A DNA stretch of 33,533 nt, from contig JBAYVF010000019.1 in assembly GCA_041674705.1 (NCBI GenBank), positions 1 to 33,533 on the forward strand, given 5' to 3'. This document shows, one piece after another, positions 6,384 to 16,800 of the stretch. A program made the translations under genes and the position numbers. The notes beneath the pieces are model-generated. The model was not told the origin of the DNA. It saw only the letters and a program-made list of their open reading frames with translations, and ran no database searches. This DNA comes from Aquincolibacterium sp041674705 (lineage in GTDB: Bacteria; Omnitrophota; Omnitrophia; Omnitrophales; Aquincolibacteriaceae). Each line of letters begins with the position of its first letter. The first letter of the stretch is position 1.

Positions 6384-7895
6384 TTAAACTTTGGGGCTCC
6401 AACTTGAAAGAACTTCAGCAAAAAGCCGCACGCCAAACCCGTTCGCGCCTTTCGGGCAATCGAAGCGATTGGCTGTGCAACAAACCGTTCCGGCGATATC
6501 CAGATGAACCCACGGCGTTTTCTCCGGCACAAATTCCTTAAGGAACATCGTCGCCGTGATCGTCCCGGCATAGCCGTCGCCCGTATTCCGGAGATCCGAG
6601 TGATGCGACTTGATGCATTCCCCGTATTCTTCCCAAAGCGGGAGCTGCCAGCATCGCTCTCCAACTTTTTCGCCGGCCTTTTGGATCGCATCAATGAGCT
6701 TCTGATCCGTTCCGAGAATGCCGCAGGTCTTGTCCCCAAACGTGTGGTGGCACATGCCCGTGAGCGTTGCCGCATCAATGATCGCCATGGGCTTGAACTC
6801 GGCGCAATAGGACAAAGCATCTGCCAGGATCAGGCGGCCTTCGGCGTCGGTGTTCAAGACTTCGACGGTCTTTCCGTTGTACATCCGGATGATATCGCCG
6901 GGACGCTGAGGATCGGCCGCGACGTTATTTTCCACACAAGGCGCAAGAGCGACGATGTGAAGCGGCAGTTTCAGATCCGCCACAAGCCCCATCGTTGCGA
7001 TCACGGCGATCGCGCCGGACTTGTCATACTTCATTTCTTCCATGCCTTTTGAGGGCTTGATGGAAATACCGCCTGTATCAAACGTCACGCCTTTCCCGAC
7101 AAGGCAGACCGTTCCCTGGTTCTTGTATTCTTTTCCGTGTTCCATGATGATCAGGGCCGGCGGTGTCACGCTTCCCTGGTTCACGGCCAGGATCCCGTTC
7201 ATTCCGAGTTTTTTAAGTTCGGCGAGCCCCAAAACCTTGCAGGAGATTTTTTTCTCGGTCGCAAGCTTCTTCGCTTCAGCGGCAAGCCGCGGCGGGTTCA
7301 TGACATTTCCCGGTTCGTTGTTCAGATCGCGGGCCAAAAGAACCGCCTTTGCGATCTTCTCGGAACGCGCCATCGCGGGACGAAGCCTGGAGACAAGCTC
7401 CTTTTTTTCCGTGACAAGCTCGATCGATTCCGGCGCTTTCGGCAGATCCTCTTTTTTCGGGGTCTTATAATGCGTAAAACGGTACGCCGCCAAAAAGGAA
7501 AGCTCTGTAAAGATCTTTGCCGTTTCTTCCACGGCAACCTCTCCGCCAAGGAAAGAATCAAGAAGTACGCGAACTTTGACGGCTTTGCGTCCGTTCGCGA
7601 GGCCAATCAAAGTTCCGACCGCTTTCCTTAAAGAAGCGGCCTTAAGATCTTTTTTCTCGCCCAACCCTAAAAGGAGCATTTCTGGCGCCTGACGATATCC
7701 GGCCTGGTAAGAGCTGAAGGACTCGCCTGTTTTTCCCTCAAAACGCTTTTTGGAAATAGCCGTCTCCGCCGCTTTCGCGAACGCGGGATCGATCTTCTTG
7801 AGCGCCTTCAAGTCTTTTTCGCCTTTGAAATAACCTGTTACAAAAAGGTCCGCCTTGCTTCCCGACTTCATCAATCCCGCCAATGAAACTTTCAT
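6384..7895 (-). CDS. pepA: Leucyl aminopeptidase (M17 family)
   Basis: Two-metal cytosolic exopeptidase that removes N-terminal residues from peptides. The 503-residue length is normal. The N-terminal macro-like domain (1-160) precedes the catalytic domain, which has CLVGKGVTFDTGGISIKPS (K268, D273, catalytic K280), KYDKSGA (metal-ligand D291) and the M17 signature NTDAEGRLILADAL (D350, E352, catalytic R354). A strong Shine-Dalgarno (GGGAGG) lies 5-6 nt before the ATG at 7895. The permease gene upstream ends 13 nt away, so the two are likely co-transcribed. Confidence 0.96.
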   Translation of the reverse strand: MKVSLAGLMKSGSKADLFVTGYFKGEKDLKALKKIDPAFAKAAETAISKKRFEGKTGESFSSYQAGYRQAPEMLLLGLGEKKDLKAASLRKAVGTLIGLANGRKAVKVRVLLDSFLGGEVAVEETAKIFTELSFLAAYRFTHYKTPKKEDLPKAPESIELVTEKKELVSRLRPAMARSEKIAKAVLLARDLNNEPGNVMNPPRLAAEAKKLATEKKISCKVLGLAELKKLGMNGILAVNQGSVTPPALIIMEHGKEYKNQGTVCLVGKGVTFDTGGISIKPSKGMEEMKYDKSGAIAVIATMGLVADLKLPLHIVALAPCVENNVAADPQRPGDIIRMYNGKTVEVLNTDAEGRLILADALSYCAEFKPMAIIDAATLTGMCHHTFGDKTCGILGTDQKLIDAIQKAGEKVGERCWQLPLWEEYGECIKSHHSDLRNTGDGYAGTITATMFLKEFVPEKTPWVHLDIAGTVCCTANRFDCPKGANGFGVRLFAEVLSSWSPKV

Positions 7896-7908
7896 GAATG
7901 CCTCCCTT

Positions 7909-8256
7909 TTATTTAAAGAAGAATAATTTTACCGCGATCACAACCAGAAATACGGCGAAAAGACGCTGAAGCATAAGGACATCCAGCTTCAAAGAAAGCT
8001 TGGTTCCGAGCCAAACGCCGAGAATGCTGAAAGCCCCTAAAATGATCGCGGCTTTCCAGTCCACCATCCCGGCTTTGCCATGAAAAACCGCTCCGGAAAG
8101 CGCTGTAAAAATAATGATCAAAAGCGACGTCCCGATCGCGCGGTGGACATCAAACCCCTTGAGAAGCATCAGAAGCGGCACAAAGATCGTCCCGCCTCCC
8201 ACTCCAAAAAGACCGCCGAGAAAACCGCCGAGTATTCCGATGAGCGCCGTGACCAT
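7909..8256 (-). CDS. Half-length TauE/SafE family membrane permease
   Basis: 115 residues, almost entirely hydrophobic, with about four membrane segments. The N-terminus has the TauE/SafE (DUF81) signature GGFLGGLFGVGGGTIFVPLL followed by the conserved RAIGTSLL. Full-length members have two such repeats (about 250 residues, eight segments). This protein has a single repeat, so it must dimerise if it works as a transporter. Family members export sulfite, sulfoacetate or other organosulfonates. The substrate here cannot be read. It starts 3 nt after the stop codon of the RNase HI-like gene, with its Shine-Dalgarno inside that gene. cysE nearby is also sulfur-related, but the link is only positional. 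Confidence 0.85.
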   Translation of the reverse strand: MVTALIGILGGFLGGLFGVGGGTIFVPLLMLLKGFDVHRAIGTSLLIIIFTALSGAVFHGKAGMVDWKAAIILGAFSILGVWLGTKLSLKLDVLMLQRLFAVFLVVIAVKLFFFK

Positions 8257-8259
8257 GCC

Positions 8260-8667
8260 TCACTCCCTGTCGAGAGCCAGATTCACAAGCCGGTCGACAT
8301 ATTTGATCTTCGGATGTTCGCGCGGCACGTGAAAATAAGAAACTCGCTTGAATTTTTTTTCCAGCGCCTTGACTTGCATAAAGAACGGCTTGAGATGCTC
8401 GGCCTTGAGCTTATAAATACCGGAAAGTTGACGCTGGACGAGCTCGCTATCAAGAAAATAATCCGCTTCCGAGATGCCGAGTTCCGCTGCCAAGGTCAAG
8501 CCGCGAACCACTGCGGTGTATTCCGCCACATTGTTGGTGGCTTCCCCGATCGTTTCGCCGTGATCGGTGAGTTTCGCGTCTTTTTCATCGCAGACCAGGA
8601 CGCCGATCGCCGCGGGGCCGGGGTTTCCGCGGGCTCCCCCGTCGGAGTAAATTTTGCCTTTTTTCAT
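8260..8667 (-). CDS. RNase HI-like protein
   Basis: A 135-residue RNase H fold protein. The acidic catalytic set is present: YSDGGARGNPG with D9, NNVAEYTAV with E49, YFLDSELVQRQLSG with D73, and KYVDRLVNLALD with D125. Proteins of this short class cleave the RNA strand of RNA-DNA hybrids in replication and repair. The basic handle of E. coli RnhA is absent, as in many short bacterial and archaeal forms. The ATG at 8667 has no visible Shine-Dalgarno, because a palindromic repeat begins a few bases upstream. Confidence 0.9.
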   Translation of the reverse strand: MKKGKIYSDGGARGNPGPAAIGVLVCDEKDAKLTDHGETIGEATNNVAEYTAVVRGLTLAAELGISEADYFLDSELVQRQLSGIYKLKAEHLKPFFMQVKALEKKFKRVSYFHVPREHPKIKYVDRLVNLALDRE

Positions 8668-8672
8668 AAAAA

Positions 8673-8745
8673 CGTAAGGCGCAAGGTGTGCGGTGTACGG
8701 CGAAAAGCTCTCATGGCGATACGCCGTACGCCTTACGCCGTACGC
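8673..8745. repeat. GTACGGCG palindromic repeat, copy 1
   Basis: Two arms rich in GTACGGCG/GTAAGGCG and their complements (CGCCGTACGCCTTACGCC) face each other around an AAAAGCTCTC loop. The element starts 5 nt upstream of the RNase HI-like start codon and overlaps the 3' end of cysE, whose stop codon TAA (8733-8735) is the TAA of GCGTAAGGCG in the repeat. Confidence 0.85.
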
Positions 8746-9422
8746 TCATCCTTTTTCAGTTTCTGCCCCTTATGATAGGCTTCGAGGGATTCGACTTCTT
8801 TTTGAAGTTCGCGGACGCGGTTCTTGAGTTCTCTCACGGGATCCGGGAGATCGCCGTGCTCGAGATCGACCTCATCGATCTTTTGGCCATCAATCCGCAC
8901 GATTTCGGCCGGAACGCCAACGACCGTGCAATGATCCGGCACCGAATGGATCACGACCGATCCGCCGCCGATCTTCACGTGATCCCCGATCTTGATATTT
9001 CCGAGCACTTTCGCGCCCACGCCCACCACCACGTTATGTCCAAGGGTGGGATGCCGTTTGCCGCGTTCTTTCCCCGTCCCGCCAAGTGTTACGCCCTGGT
9101 AGATCGTGACATTCTCACCGATCTCGGTCGTTTCTCCGATCACGACACCCATCCCGTGATCGATAAAAAATCCTGGAGCGATCTTCGCCCCAGGATGGAT
9201 CTCAACGCCGGTCAGAAACCGCGCGATCTGGGAGATGAGCCGCGGGATAAAAGGAATGCGCAATTGATAGAGGACATGCGCGAACCGGTAGCAAAGCACG
9301 GCGTGAAGCCCGGAATAGAGAAAAATAACCTCGAGGGCGCCGAACGGTGTCCGGGCCGCCGGATCGCGTTCAAAGCAGGCCTTGAAGTCACGATAGATAG
9401 AGTAGAAAGGGTTGTGTTTCAT
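8733..9422 (-). CDS. cysE: Serine O-acetyltransferase
   Basis: CysE acetylates serine from acetyl-CoA as the first step of cysteine synthesis. The 229-residue protein has the helical N-terminal domain, then left-handed beta-helix hexapeptide repeats (VEIHPGAKIAPGFFIDHG, VVIGETTEIGENVTI, KIGDHVKIGGGSVV). The active-site D88-H89 pair (FIDHGMG) and H124 (GKRHPTLG) are present. The C-terminal tail is charged and coiled-coil-like (DPVRELKNRVRELQKEVESL) and ends KKDERTA. The last codons and the stop come from the palindromic repeat, so the natural tail may have been altered. No clear Shine-Dalgarno precedes the ATG at 9422. Confidence 0.95.
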   Translation of the reverse strand: MKHNPFYSIYRDFKACFERDPAARTPFGALEVIFLYSGLHAVLCYRFAHVLYQLRIPFIPRLISQIARFLTGVEIHPGAKIAPGFFIDHGMGVVIGETTEIGENVTIYQGVTLGGTGKERGKRHPTLGHNVVVGVGAKVLGNIKIGDHVKIGGGSVVIHSVPDHCTVVGVPAEIVRIDGQKIDEVDLEHGDLPDPVRELKNRVRELQKEVESLEAYHKGQKLKKDERTA

Positions 9423-9468
9423 ATGGCGGGTATTTTAAAGCATCTCGGGCGGTTTATCTATGATTTAG

Positions 9469-9533
9469 TAAGGCGAAAGGCGTACGGGGTACGGCGTGAA
9501 AGCTTTTTCGCCGTACGCGGTACTCCTTACGCT
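9469..9533. repeat. GTACGGCG palindromic repeat, copy 2
   Basis: The left arm (AAAGGCGTACGGGGTACGGCG) and right arm (CGCCGTACGCGGTACTCC) pair around a loop centred on AAGCTT. It fills most of the 125-nt gap between the ychF stop and the cysE start and could form a strong hairpin in a shared transcript. Confidence 0.85.
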
Positions 9534-9547
9534 GGACTGTTTTTCGG

Positions 9548-10642
9548 CTACACCGAAAAACGGAAAAGCATCACATCGCCGTCTTGCGTCACGTATTCCT
9601 TGCCTTCGACGCGGAGCAGGCCTTTTTCTTTGACCGCCGGCTGGGAGCCGTATTTTATAAGGTCTTCATACTTCATGACCTCGGCGCGAATAAAGCCGCG
9701 CTCGAAATCGGAATGGATCACGCCCGCGGCCTGCGGCGCCTTGGAGCCCTTCGGAACGGTCCAGGCACGAACTTCTTTTTCGCCGGCCGTAAAGTAAGTG
9801 ATGAGCCGAAGCGCTTTATAACCTGTCCGGATAAGAGAATTGAGTCCCGGCTCTTCAAGGCCGAGGTCTTTTAGGAAAACCTGCTGGTCTTCTTCCGAAA
9901 GATCGATCAGTTCGGATTCGACTTTGCCCGAGATCACCACCACTTCGGCGCCTTCTTTGGCCGCGCGCTGGCGCAACAGATCGACAAAAGGCCCGCCTCC
10001 CGGAAGATCGCCTTCGGCGACGTTCGCGCAGTAAAGCACGGTTTTAAGCGTGAGGAACGCCATATCCTTCACAAGCAATCGTTCTTCTTCGGCAAGCCCG
10101 AGATTACGAAGCGGCGTGCCGTCCTCAAGCGCCTTCTTCACTTTTTCATAGACCGGCATTCTTTCTTTGGATTCCTTGTCGCCAGACTTTGAAAGTTTTT
10201 CGGTTTTGTTGTAACGCGTGTTGATGGTGTCCAGGTCCTTCAGGCAAAGCTCTGTGTCGATCACATCGATGTCGCGCGAAGGATCGATCGTTCCCGAGAC
10301 GTGGACAATGTTGGGGTCTTCAAAGCACCGGACCACATGAAGGATGGCTTCAACTTCTTTTATGTGCCCAAGGAATTGGTTCCCGAGACCTTCGCCCTTG
10401 GAGGCTCCGGCGACAAGCCCCGCAATATCATAGAATTCGACCGTCGTGGGCGTCGTTTTTTGCGGCTTAAAAAGCCTGCTCAACTCCCAGAGACGCGGGT
10501 CCGGGACCGGCACCATGCCGACATTGGGCTCGATCGTGCAGAAAGGATAGTTCGATGCCGCGGCGTGCGCCTTGGCGATCGCATTAAAAATAGTGGATTT
10601 ACCGACGTTCGGCAACCCGACAATGCCACACTTGAATCCCAT
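9548..10642 (-). CDS. ychF: YchF/OLA1-type ribosome-associated ATPase
   Basis: Obg-family P-loop protein that hydrolyses ATP rather than GTP and binds the ribosome. The 364-residue length is standard. Walker A is GLPNVGKS at 9-16, the switch region is FYDIAGLVAGASKGEGLGNQFL, and NVAE replaces the NKxD guanine-specificity motif, as expected for ATP preference. The C-terminal TGS domain ends in GDVMLFRFSV. The ATG at 10642 fits the invariant MGFKCGIVGLPNVGKS start. However, the Shine-Dalgarno AAAGGAGGA (10691-10699) is 48 nt upstream, with a repeat in between. A likely promoter lies at 10718-10746. Confidence 0.96.
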   Translation of the reverse strand: MGFKCGIVGLPNVGKSTIFNAIAKAHAAASNYPFCTIEPNVGMVPVPDPRLWELSRLFKPQKTTPTTVEFYDIAGLVAGASKGEGLGNQFLGHIKEVEAILHVVRCFEDPNIVHVSGTIDPSRDIDVIDTELCLKDLDTINTRYNKTEKLSKSGDKESKERMPVYEKVKKALEDGTPLRNLGLAEEERLLVKDMAFLTLKTVLYCANVAEGDLPGGGPFVDLLRQRAAKEGAEVVVISGKVESELIDLSEEDQQVFLKDLGLEEPGLNSLIRTGYKALRLITYFTAGEKEVRAWTVPKGSKAPQAAGVIHSDFERGFIRAEVMKYEDLIKYGSQPAVKEKGLLRVEGKEYVTQDGDVMLFRFSV

Positions 10643-10658
10643 ATTTCGCTTCGCTCAT

Positions 10659-10688
10659 GTACGGCGTAAGGGGTACGGCGTAAGGCGA
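10659..10688. repeat. GTACGGCG repeat, copy 3 (single arm)
   Basis: GTACGGCGTAAGG followed by GGTACGGCGTAAGGCG is one arm only, a tandem of two units without the opposing arm. It lies between the Shine-Dalgarno and the start codon of ychF. Confidence 0.8.
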
Positions 10689-10690
10689 AT

Positions 10691-10746
10691 TCCTCCTTTG
10701 TTTTTAAAAGTCCGAGAAGTGTACGCTATTTTTCTGATCTTGTTAA
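10691..10746 (-). promoter_or_regulatory. Promoter and displaced Shine-Dalgarno of ychF
   Basis: On the minus strand, TTAACA (10741-10746) and TACACT (10718-10723) are separated by 17 nt, a good sigma70-like pair. Downstream is a strong Shine-Dalgarno AAAGGAGGA (10691-10699), but the ychF ATG is 48 nt further on. A nearer ATG (10656-10658) is out of frame with ychF. Confidence 0.55.
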
Positions 10747-10766
10747 GGGATATCACTGGGAGCGAA

Positions 10767-10838
10767 AAGGCGGAAGGCGTATTGCGTGCGGAGAAAAATT
10801 CTGAAAGCGCGGTCGCCGTACACCGTACGCCTTACGCG
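10767..10838. repeat. GTACGGCG palindromic repeat, copy 4
   Basis: A diverged pair of arms (AAGGCGGAAGGCGTA and CGCCGTACACCGTACGCC) around an A/T-rich loop. The TAA stop of the giant ORF (10832-10834) is the TAA of GCGTAAGGCG in the right arm. Read on the minus strand the hairpin is followed by TTTTCGC, so it might also terminate the giant transcript. Confidence 0.75.
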
Positions 10839-13800
10839 GCTCTCGCGAAGACGATGCTGTTCTGGAACTCGCGAAGTTCGGCGCGAAGCATCGCGCTCAC
10901 CATGGAAAGATCCATCATGCCTTTTTCGGAGGGTTTCTCATGCTGATCCGCGTAGAGTAACGCCATCGGCACCAGTCCCGTCTCATCTGCGATATAGCGG
11001 AAGGAAAACACCCCGGCCGTACGGCGCAAGGCGTACGGCGTACGGCGTGAAAAGCTTGTCTCCGAACCCCGTACTCCGTACTCCGTACTGGCTTTTGAAA
11101 TTTGAATCACCTTCTCTTCTTTATGAAGCGTCAGCTCTTCAGCCCCGCTCTCCGTGATCACAATGCGATTGGCGCCAAGCTCTGCCTGCAGCTGCGATAA
11201 CCGTTTTCCGACCTCGGAGGTTGGATCGGTTTTACCATAAAACACGAACTTCACATTAGGTTGAAGGATCGCCATGGTCTCAAATTCCTGGAGCTGTGCG
11301 TCCGTAAATTCCGCCACATCCGCCATGTCCGTCATGATCGTGAAATGTCCCTTCAAATCTTCGATTGCCGTACGAACGGTTTGCCGGAATGCTTCTCCCC
11401 GCTCCGCAGCCGCGGCAGAGGCGGAATTGAGAGCCGGGGTTTGATTTTGAGTTCCCGGGTGAGACTCGTCTTTGACAGACGTGAAGCCGGGGAGAATCGC
11501 TTGGTATTCTGAATGTTGATCTCCAGGAGTAAAGGAAAGAATAAGGCCTTGGCCCTGAGCCTTCGGCAGGTAACGATCATAAAAGTCTCTGGCTGCGGGC
11601 GTCTCAGCCTTCCATTGAGTAATTTGGGTCTTTTGGGAAATAAGCCTTCGAAAGAAGGTGTCCATCAAGAAAGATCCTTGCCCGCGGACTTTATCTTGTT
11701 CTGTCATAAAACGTTCGATCCGAGATACGCGCTCGTTCTCCGATCGGCTCCATAGAACACCGCGCAATTCCCATTTATTAGCTGATAAGGGATTCCGGCA
11801 AAAAAGAATAAGGCTGTCGTCTTTGACGAGGCGATCATTCCATGCGCTCGCTGTCTCAAATATGACTGAACCCGCGAAAGAGACTGCGTTTAACCCGTCT
11901 ATCTCGTCCATAAGCTTGAGGCGATCCCCAGCGGTCAATAATAATTTCTTGGCCAGGACAATTGTCCCTAAGCGAGAGTCTTGAGCCAAAATGGCTTCCG
12001 GCGGAATTTCAAAATCAAAAGAAGTGGGACGCCATGGAGCGGCGCTTGATGCCAAGGAGGCAGGCTGAACGTCGCTGGGCTTTAGGCTTGAGTCCACAGT
12101 CTCGGGGCTCGTGGCTGGTTTTATTTCCCGCGCCTCGGAGCGAGCGGCGGCGTCAGACCCATTGCCTGGATTGTCTTTCTGGAATTCCTCCTTTTTCCGG
12201 ACTCTCAAACGAATCCCATCGGGATTCGCGCTGTCCAGAATGAACGTCTGTCCATTACTGACAGACACAATGCTGGCATAAAAATCTTCCCTTTCTTGGG
12301 CCGGCACATAATCGATTACATTTGATATATAAAACGTATCAAGCGTAAGCCCGTTTTCGCTCATCCAGTCCCTGAATTTTTTAAAGATATTCTTGTCCTC
12401 AGCAACTCCTCGAACAGATACAATGCGGTCTTCTAAAAACATTGCTTTGATATGTTGAAAGCGGGCATTGTCCGTCAACCACGACCGGTCTGTCGTCATT
12501 TCCAGCATTAGGTTTTGATAACTGTTTAAAAAATAATTCGCCTCTTGTGGCCGTGTCGCCTTGTACTGGTCCATCCGCCTGAATAATGCTTCGAGGAATT
12601 CCCGCTTCGAAATTCCAGGATTGTCTTTAAAAATTCCTTCGACAAGATTAAAAAACTTTACCGTCCGCTTATTCACATCGAGCAAAATACCCCACCGGGA
12701 ATGACGTGCCGCCATAATATCCAGGTTCTGCATACCGGACACTCCAATATGAACAGCTGTGTTCCTTATAGCTGGATCGGAAAGTCGAATGCTTTCAAGA
12801 ACGGCGTCATAACCGGCTTCGCTGGAAAAAGCAAAGATTTGCTCGTCTGTGCCCGTGTCGTAGCTTAAATTTCCAAGACGTCTAAATCCGATGCTGACAT
12901 CCGCCTGAGTGGTACCGGGTACGGTGGAAACAGGCTGAACGCCGCTGGGCTTTAGGCTTGAGCTCACGATCTCTGTCCTCGTGGCTGGTTTTATTTGTCG
13001 GGCCTCGGAGCGAACTTCGCCAGCCACGCGCTCAGCCGCCACACGCCGCACGTTTTCATTCTGTGGCTTTGTGTCTTGTAACGTCGCGGCATTCTTTCCC
13101 CGCATCTCGGAGCGGACAGAAGTATCCGACTTTGGATTTTTAGGACTGGAAACGGCGCCGGGAATTGCTTTTCCTTTCGGGCTTTCCTTGGCCCCGCCCG
13201 CCGTCGCGGCAGCCAGCCTGTTCATCCAATCGTACGCGAATATCTGCGGCATCCCAGGACGCCAAGTGACATGGGTCCAGATATCAAACTCTTCCGAAAG
13301 CTTCATATCTTTTGTATACGTCTTGAAGCTCCTGAACATGACCTTACGGAGTTCCTGGACCGTGCGGGCTGCGTTCACTTCCCCAGGTGTAATCCACGGA
13401 GGATACTTCCATTGTCCCGTTGTCTTGAAAACATACCTCATGACCATCTCATGTTTCAGCGCATTAAAAAACCGGATCTGGATTTTGACAGGCAGGGCCC
13501 CAAGTTTCTTGTGATCCAATAATCCCATGACCCATATATTGACCGATTCATATCCTTTGACCCGCCCGTCTTTCCTGACCGTGACAACCTTCCAACCGGG
13601 GTGTTGACTTAAAAGATGGCGGACCTCGGCCGTCATACTTGTGAGGGCAGCAGCTCTTTGGTGTTCGTCCATCCGCGCATCGTCGATCACGACATCAAAC
13701 CCGACAAGATCGTCAAAATACTCTACGGGATTTTCCCTGAACCTATCTTTTAACCGTTCTACTTCCTCAAAGATCTCACGCGCGTCTTTTCCGACGGATT

Positions 13801-16800
13801 CCACGGGAACTTCTTTTATTTTGGCTACGGCCGCCCTCAATTTTTCAAGAAGACTTTTATATTGCTTGATCCGGGAATAAACGACGACCCCGTCACGGGA
13901 CAAACTTGCCAATGCCAGGGAGATGGCGTCTTTGACCTCTCCGATATCCGCAAACTTTCTTCCATAGTTATCCGGGGAATACATCTGTCTCCATATTTCC
14001 TCCTGATCGGCAGAAGAAACCTGCGCATTCTTCACGATGCTCCCCTCAGACTCCACAAGAGTCAAGCCGGGGCCTGATTCAAAACCAAAGATAAAAGCCA
14101 TCGTCTCCAGGACAGACAGGAATTCTCCCGAGATCTTCGCCCCCCATGCTCTCAAACCGCTGGCTTCCCGGAGAAGCTCTTTGACCTGCCCGACCGATTC
14201 AAGCTGCCGCGCCAGACTTATGACGCTATCTGGAATTCCCTTCATGGTCTCGTCCCGCGCCTCGGAACGGTCCGGAAAGTGCTCTTGGAACCAATTCTTC
14301 AGATTTCGCCCGCCAAAAGCTGCTTCTTGGAAATCTGTGTCTTGTAAAAGTTCGCTCATTTTGTAAGCCGCTTTTTCCGCCAGATCTCTACTTCCCAGAA
14401 ATTCCGCAACAACCTCCAGAGGGGTTCCATCCGCAATGCCGCTACTTTGAAGGCTAAGAAACTCGCTCGCGTTAAAAGCCCTTCCCGTCGCCGGCTCGAT
14501 CAGAAAAAGATGGATCCGTTCGCGGGATCTCCCCTTGACCCCGTCGCCAAAACGGGCGAGATTTCCAGAAGGGCGCATATGCATATGGCGGAGATTCTTA
14601 AAAACAGCCGGGACCTTGAGCGCCATTCCCACCTCAACTTCTTTTTCAAGGAAAATGCGGGTCAACCGGCCCTCCGGAAATCCATGGTCCTGGTCCCAGA
14701 GAGAGCTGAATCCCAATTTCGCCGTCAGCATTTTTTCGATCATCTCTTCACCGTGCTCTTTTTTAACCCGGACAAACGCTTCCGCCAGATCTTCCAGGGT
14801 TACCCGGCCTTCTTTATATTCCACAACCAACGTTTTCCAGAAAACATCCGATTCCGGAACCGTCCGGGCTGTGAAACCGCTCCATACTTGCTCCGCAAGC
14901 TTCCCGATCCGCTCCGCGGCCGCCTCAACTCGCGCCTCGGAGCGCGATCGGTCCATGCCGGTTTTTCGAGCGATCCATGCGCGCGCCGGATAGATCGCCT
15001 TTTCGGCGGGCCGCACATACCATCCCAAATATCGTTCTCTTTTTGCGTAGCTCAGGCCCATCCACCATTTGAGCATCCCGATCTGGATGATCGTGGAATA
15101 TCCTGAGGTGATCGCGGAACAGATTGATACAATTTCCGCTCCGTGCGGCCACGCAAGGCTCAACACAACCGCCCAGTAAAGCGTATGGAGTGGATAGAAA
15201 AAAACAAGGTATTCCAAACGTTCTTTCAGGGTCAAGCCGTTCGTTTTCGTGGCGCCGATGTTCTTTTCGATCCAGTCCCCGATGTGGATCATCAGATAAG
15301 TAAAAAAGACCGTATAGGGGCCGAGGTCAAGGACCACCCGCACCCAGACCTTATCGGTAAGAACTTGCAGAAAAGGATAAAGCAGTCCGAAGGTCACGCC
15401 CCCGGTCAGGACCGCGCGAACGCCGGTCCACACACCGACCTTTTTCCAGTTTCGGACGCCTTTGTAAGACTGAGTGACATATTCACCCATAAAACCTGTG
15501 GCCGCGCCCAGCGCGCCCTTGGTCAGCATCCCAACAGCGAACGATCTTTTTACGAGCGCCAAATATTCATCCTGTAATAAGAGGATCGCTGCAGTAAAGA
15601 GGACGGGGATCCCGAAAACATTGAATGCTTTTTTCGCTTTTCGTGAAAGGGATCGCGCTTGTTCCCGCGTCTCGGAGCGGTCCGGATTTTCAGCCCCAAC
15701 CCCTCTCACTCCCGAGCGGATCAACCCATTTTCCAGCGCGCTGCTTGTCAGTGTGGTCACGATTTTTTTGATCGCTGTCAAGTCCTGGCCGGTCAGCCGG
15801 TAAAAATCTTTCAGATCTTCCCGTTTGCTTTCGATGAATGCCATCACGACGCCGGAATCCCTCGGAAGAGAAGCCGCGATTTTTTTCCCTCCGGCGGTCA
15901 AATAATATTCGGGGCTCCTCCGGATCAGCACCCATTTGACCAGATCGGTGATACCATCCGCCATCTCATATCGCCCGGCTTTCAAAGAGTTCTTCCTTTG
16001 CTCTAAAGTGAGCTCCGGCATATAAAATTTATTGACCTTTTGCTTCCTTGTCTCGGACTCCTGAATGGACCATGCTTTCCAAACGCCGTAGATCCTTTCC
16101 AGATCCATCGCGCCGGCAAGCGCATCGGCATCCTTGAAGACCCGCGCCTCAGGGTATGTTCGCAACTCCTCTTTCTGTGCCGCCTCCGCCGTCTTTTTAT
16201 GGCCGGATAAGAAGGCCTCTATTTTATCCGTCTCCTCTGCGGTAAGGCCTCCTTCTTTTTCCAAAATGCGTCTCATCCAAATAATGGAATTTGTTTCGTG
16301 ATGCTCTCTGTACAGTATCCCCGCGAGATCATGGAAGATCGCCGCATAGCACAAAAGCTGGATATCGGTCTTGCGGAAAGAAATGTTCGCGTCGTTTCGG
16401 ATGATCCGTAAACAATATTCCAGATCCGCCAGGGCATGCGGAAGAGCATGACCGACATTAACGGGTTCGTCCTCATAAAAACACTTGAAAAGATGCGGCG
16501 GCAGCCATCTTTGAAGGATCCCGATAGTGCGTCTTATGTCGGCCACAACCTGCCCCGAAGGTAAAGAAAGTTCGCGCGATCGCTCCCCAATGCCGCGAAG
16601 TATGGTCTCGATCTTTTGAATGGCTTCCCCGGACACGATCTGTTCAAGCCGCAAGGGCTGCGGCGTATCTGTCACAAGCGCTGAAAACAGTTCCCGCTCA
16701 TTTTTTTCATTGGTAAGGAATTTTTTCCGTATTGCGTCGATCTCTCCGACCGTAAGGTCCTTCTCCCTGACCGTTCGTATCGCTTCCTCAAGCGACGCCG

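Noticed and set aside
8688..9797. Long plus-strand open frame of 369 codons across cysE and ychF
   Set aside because: It is antisense to cysE and ychF, which have clear family motifs, and its translation shows no domain. It reflects GC-biased codon use on the real strand.
8673..11089. CRISPR array
   Set aside because: The repeats are palindromic, vary in length and spacing, and overlap genes; there are no regular spacers and no cas genes.
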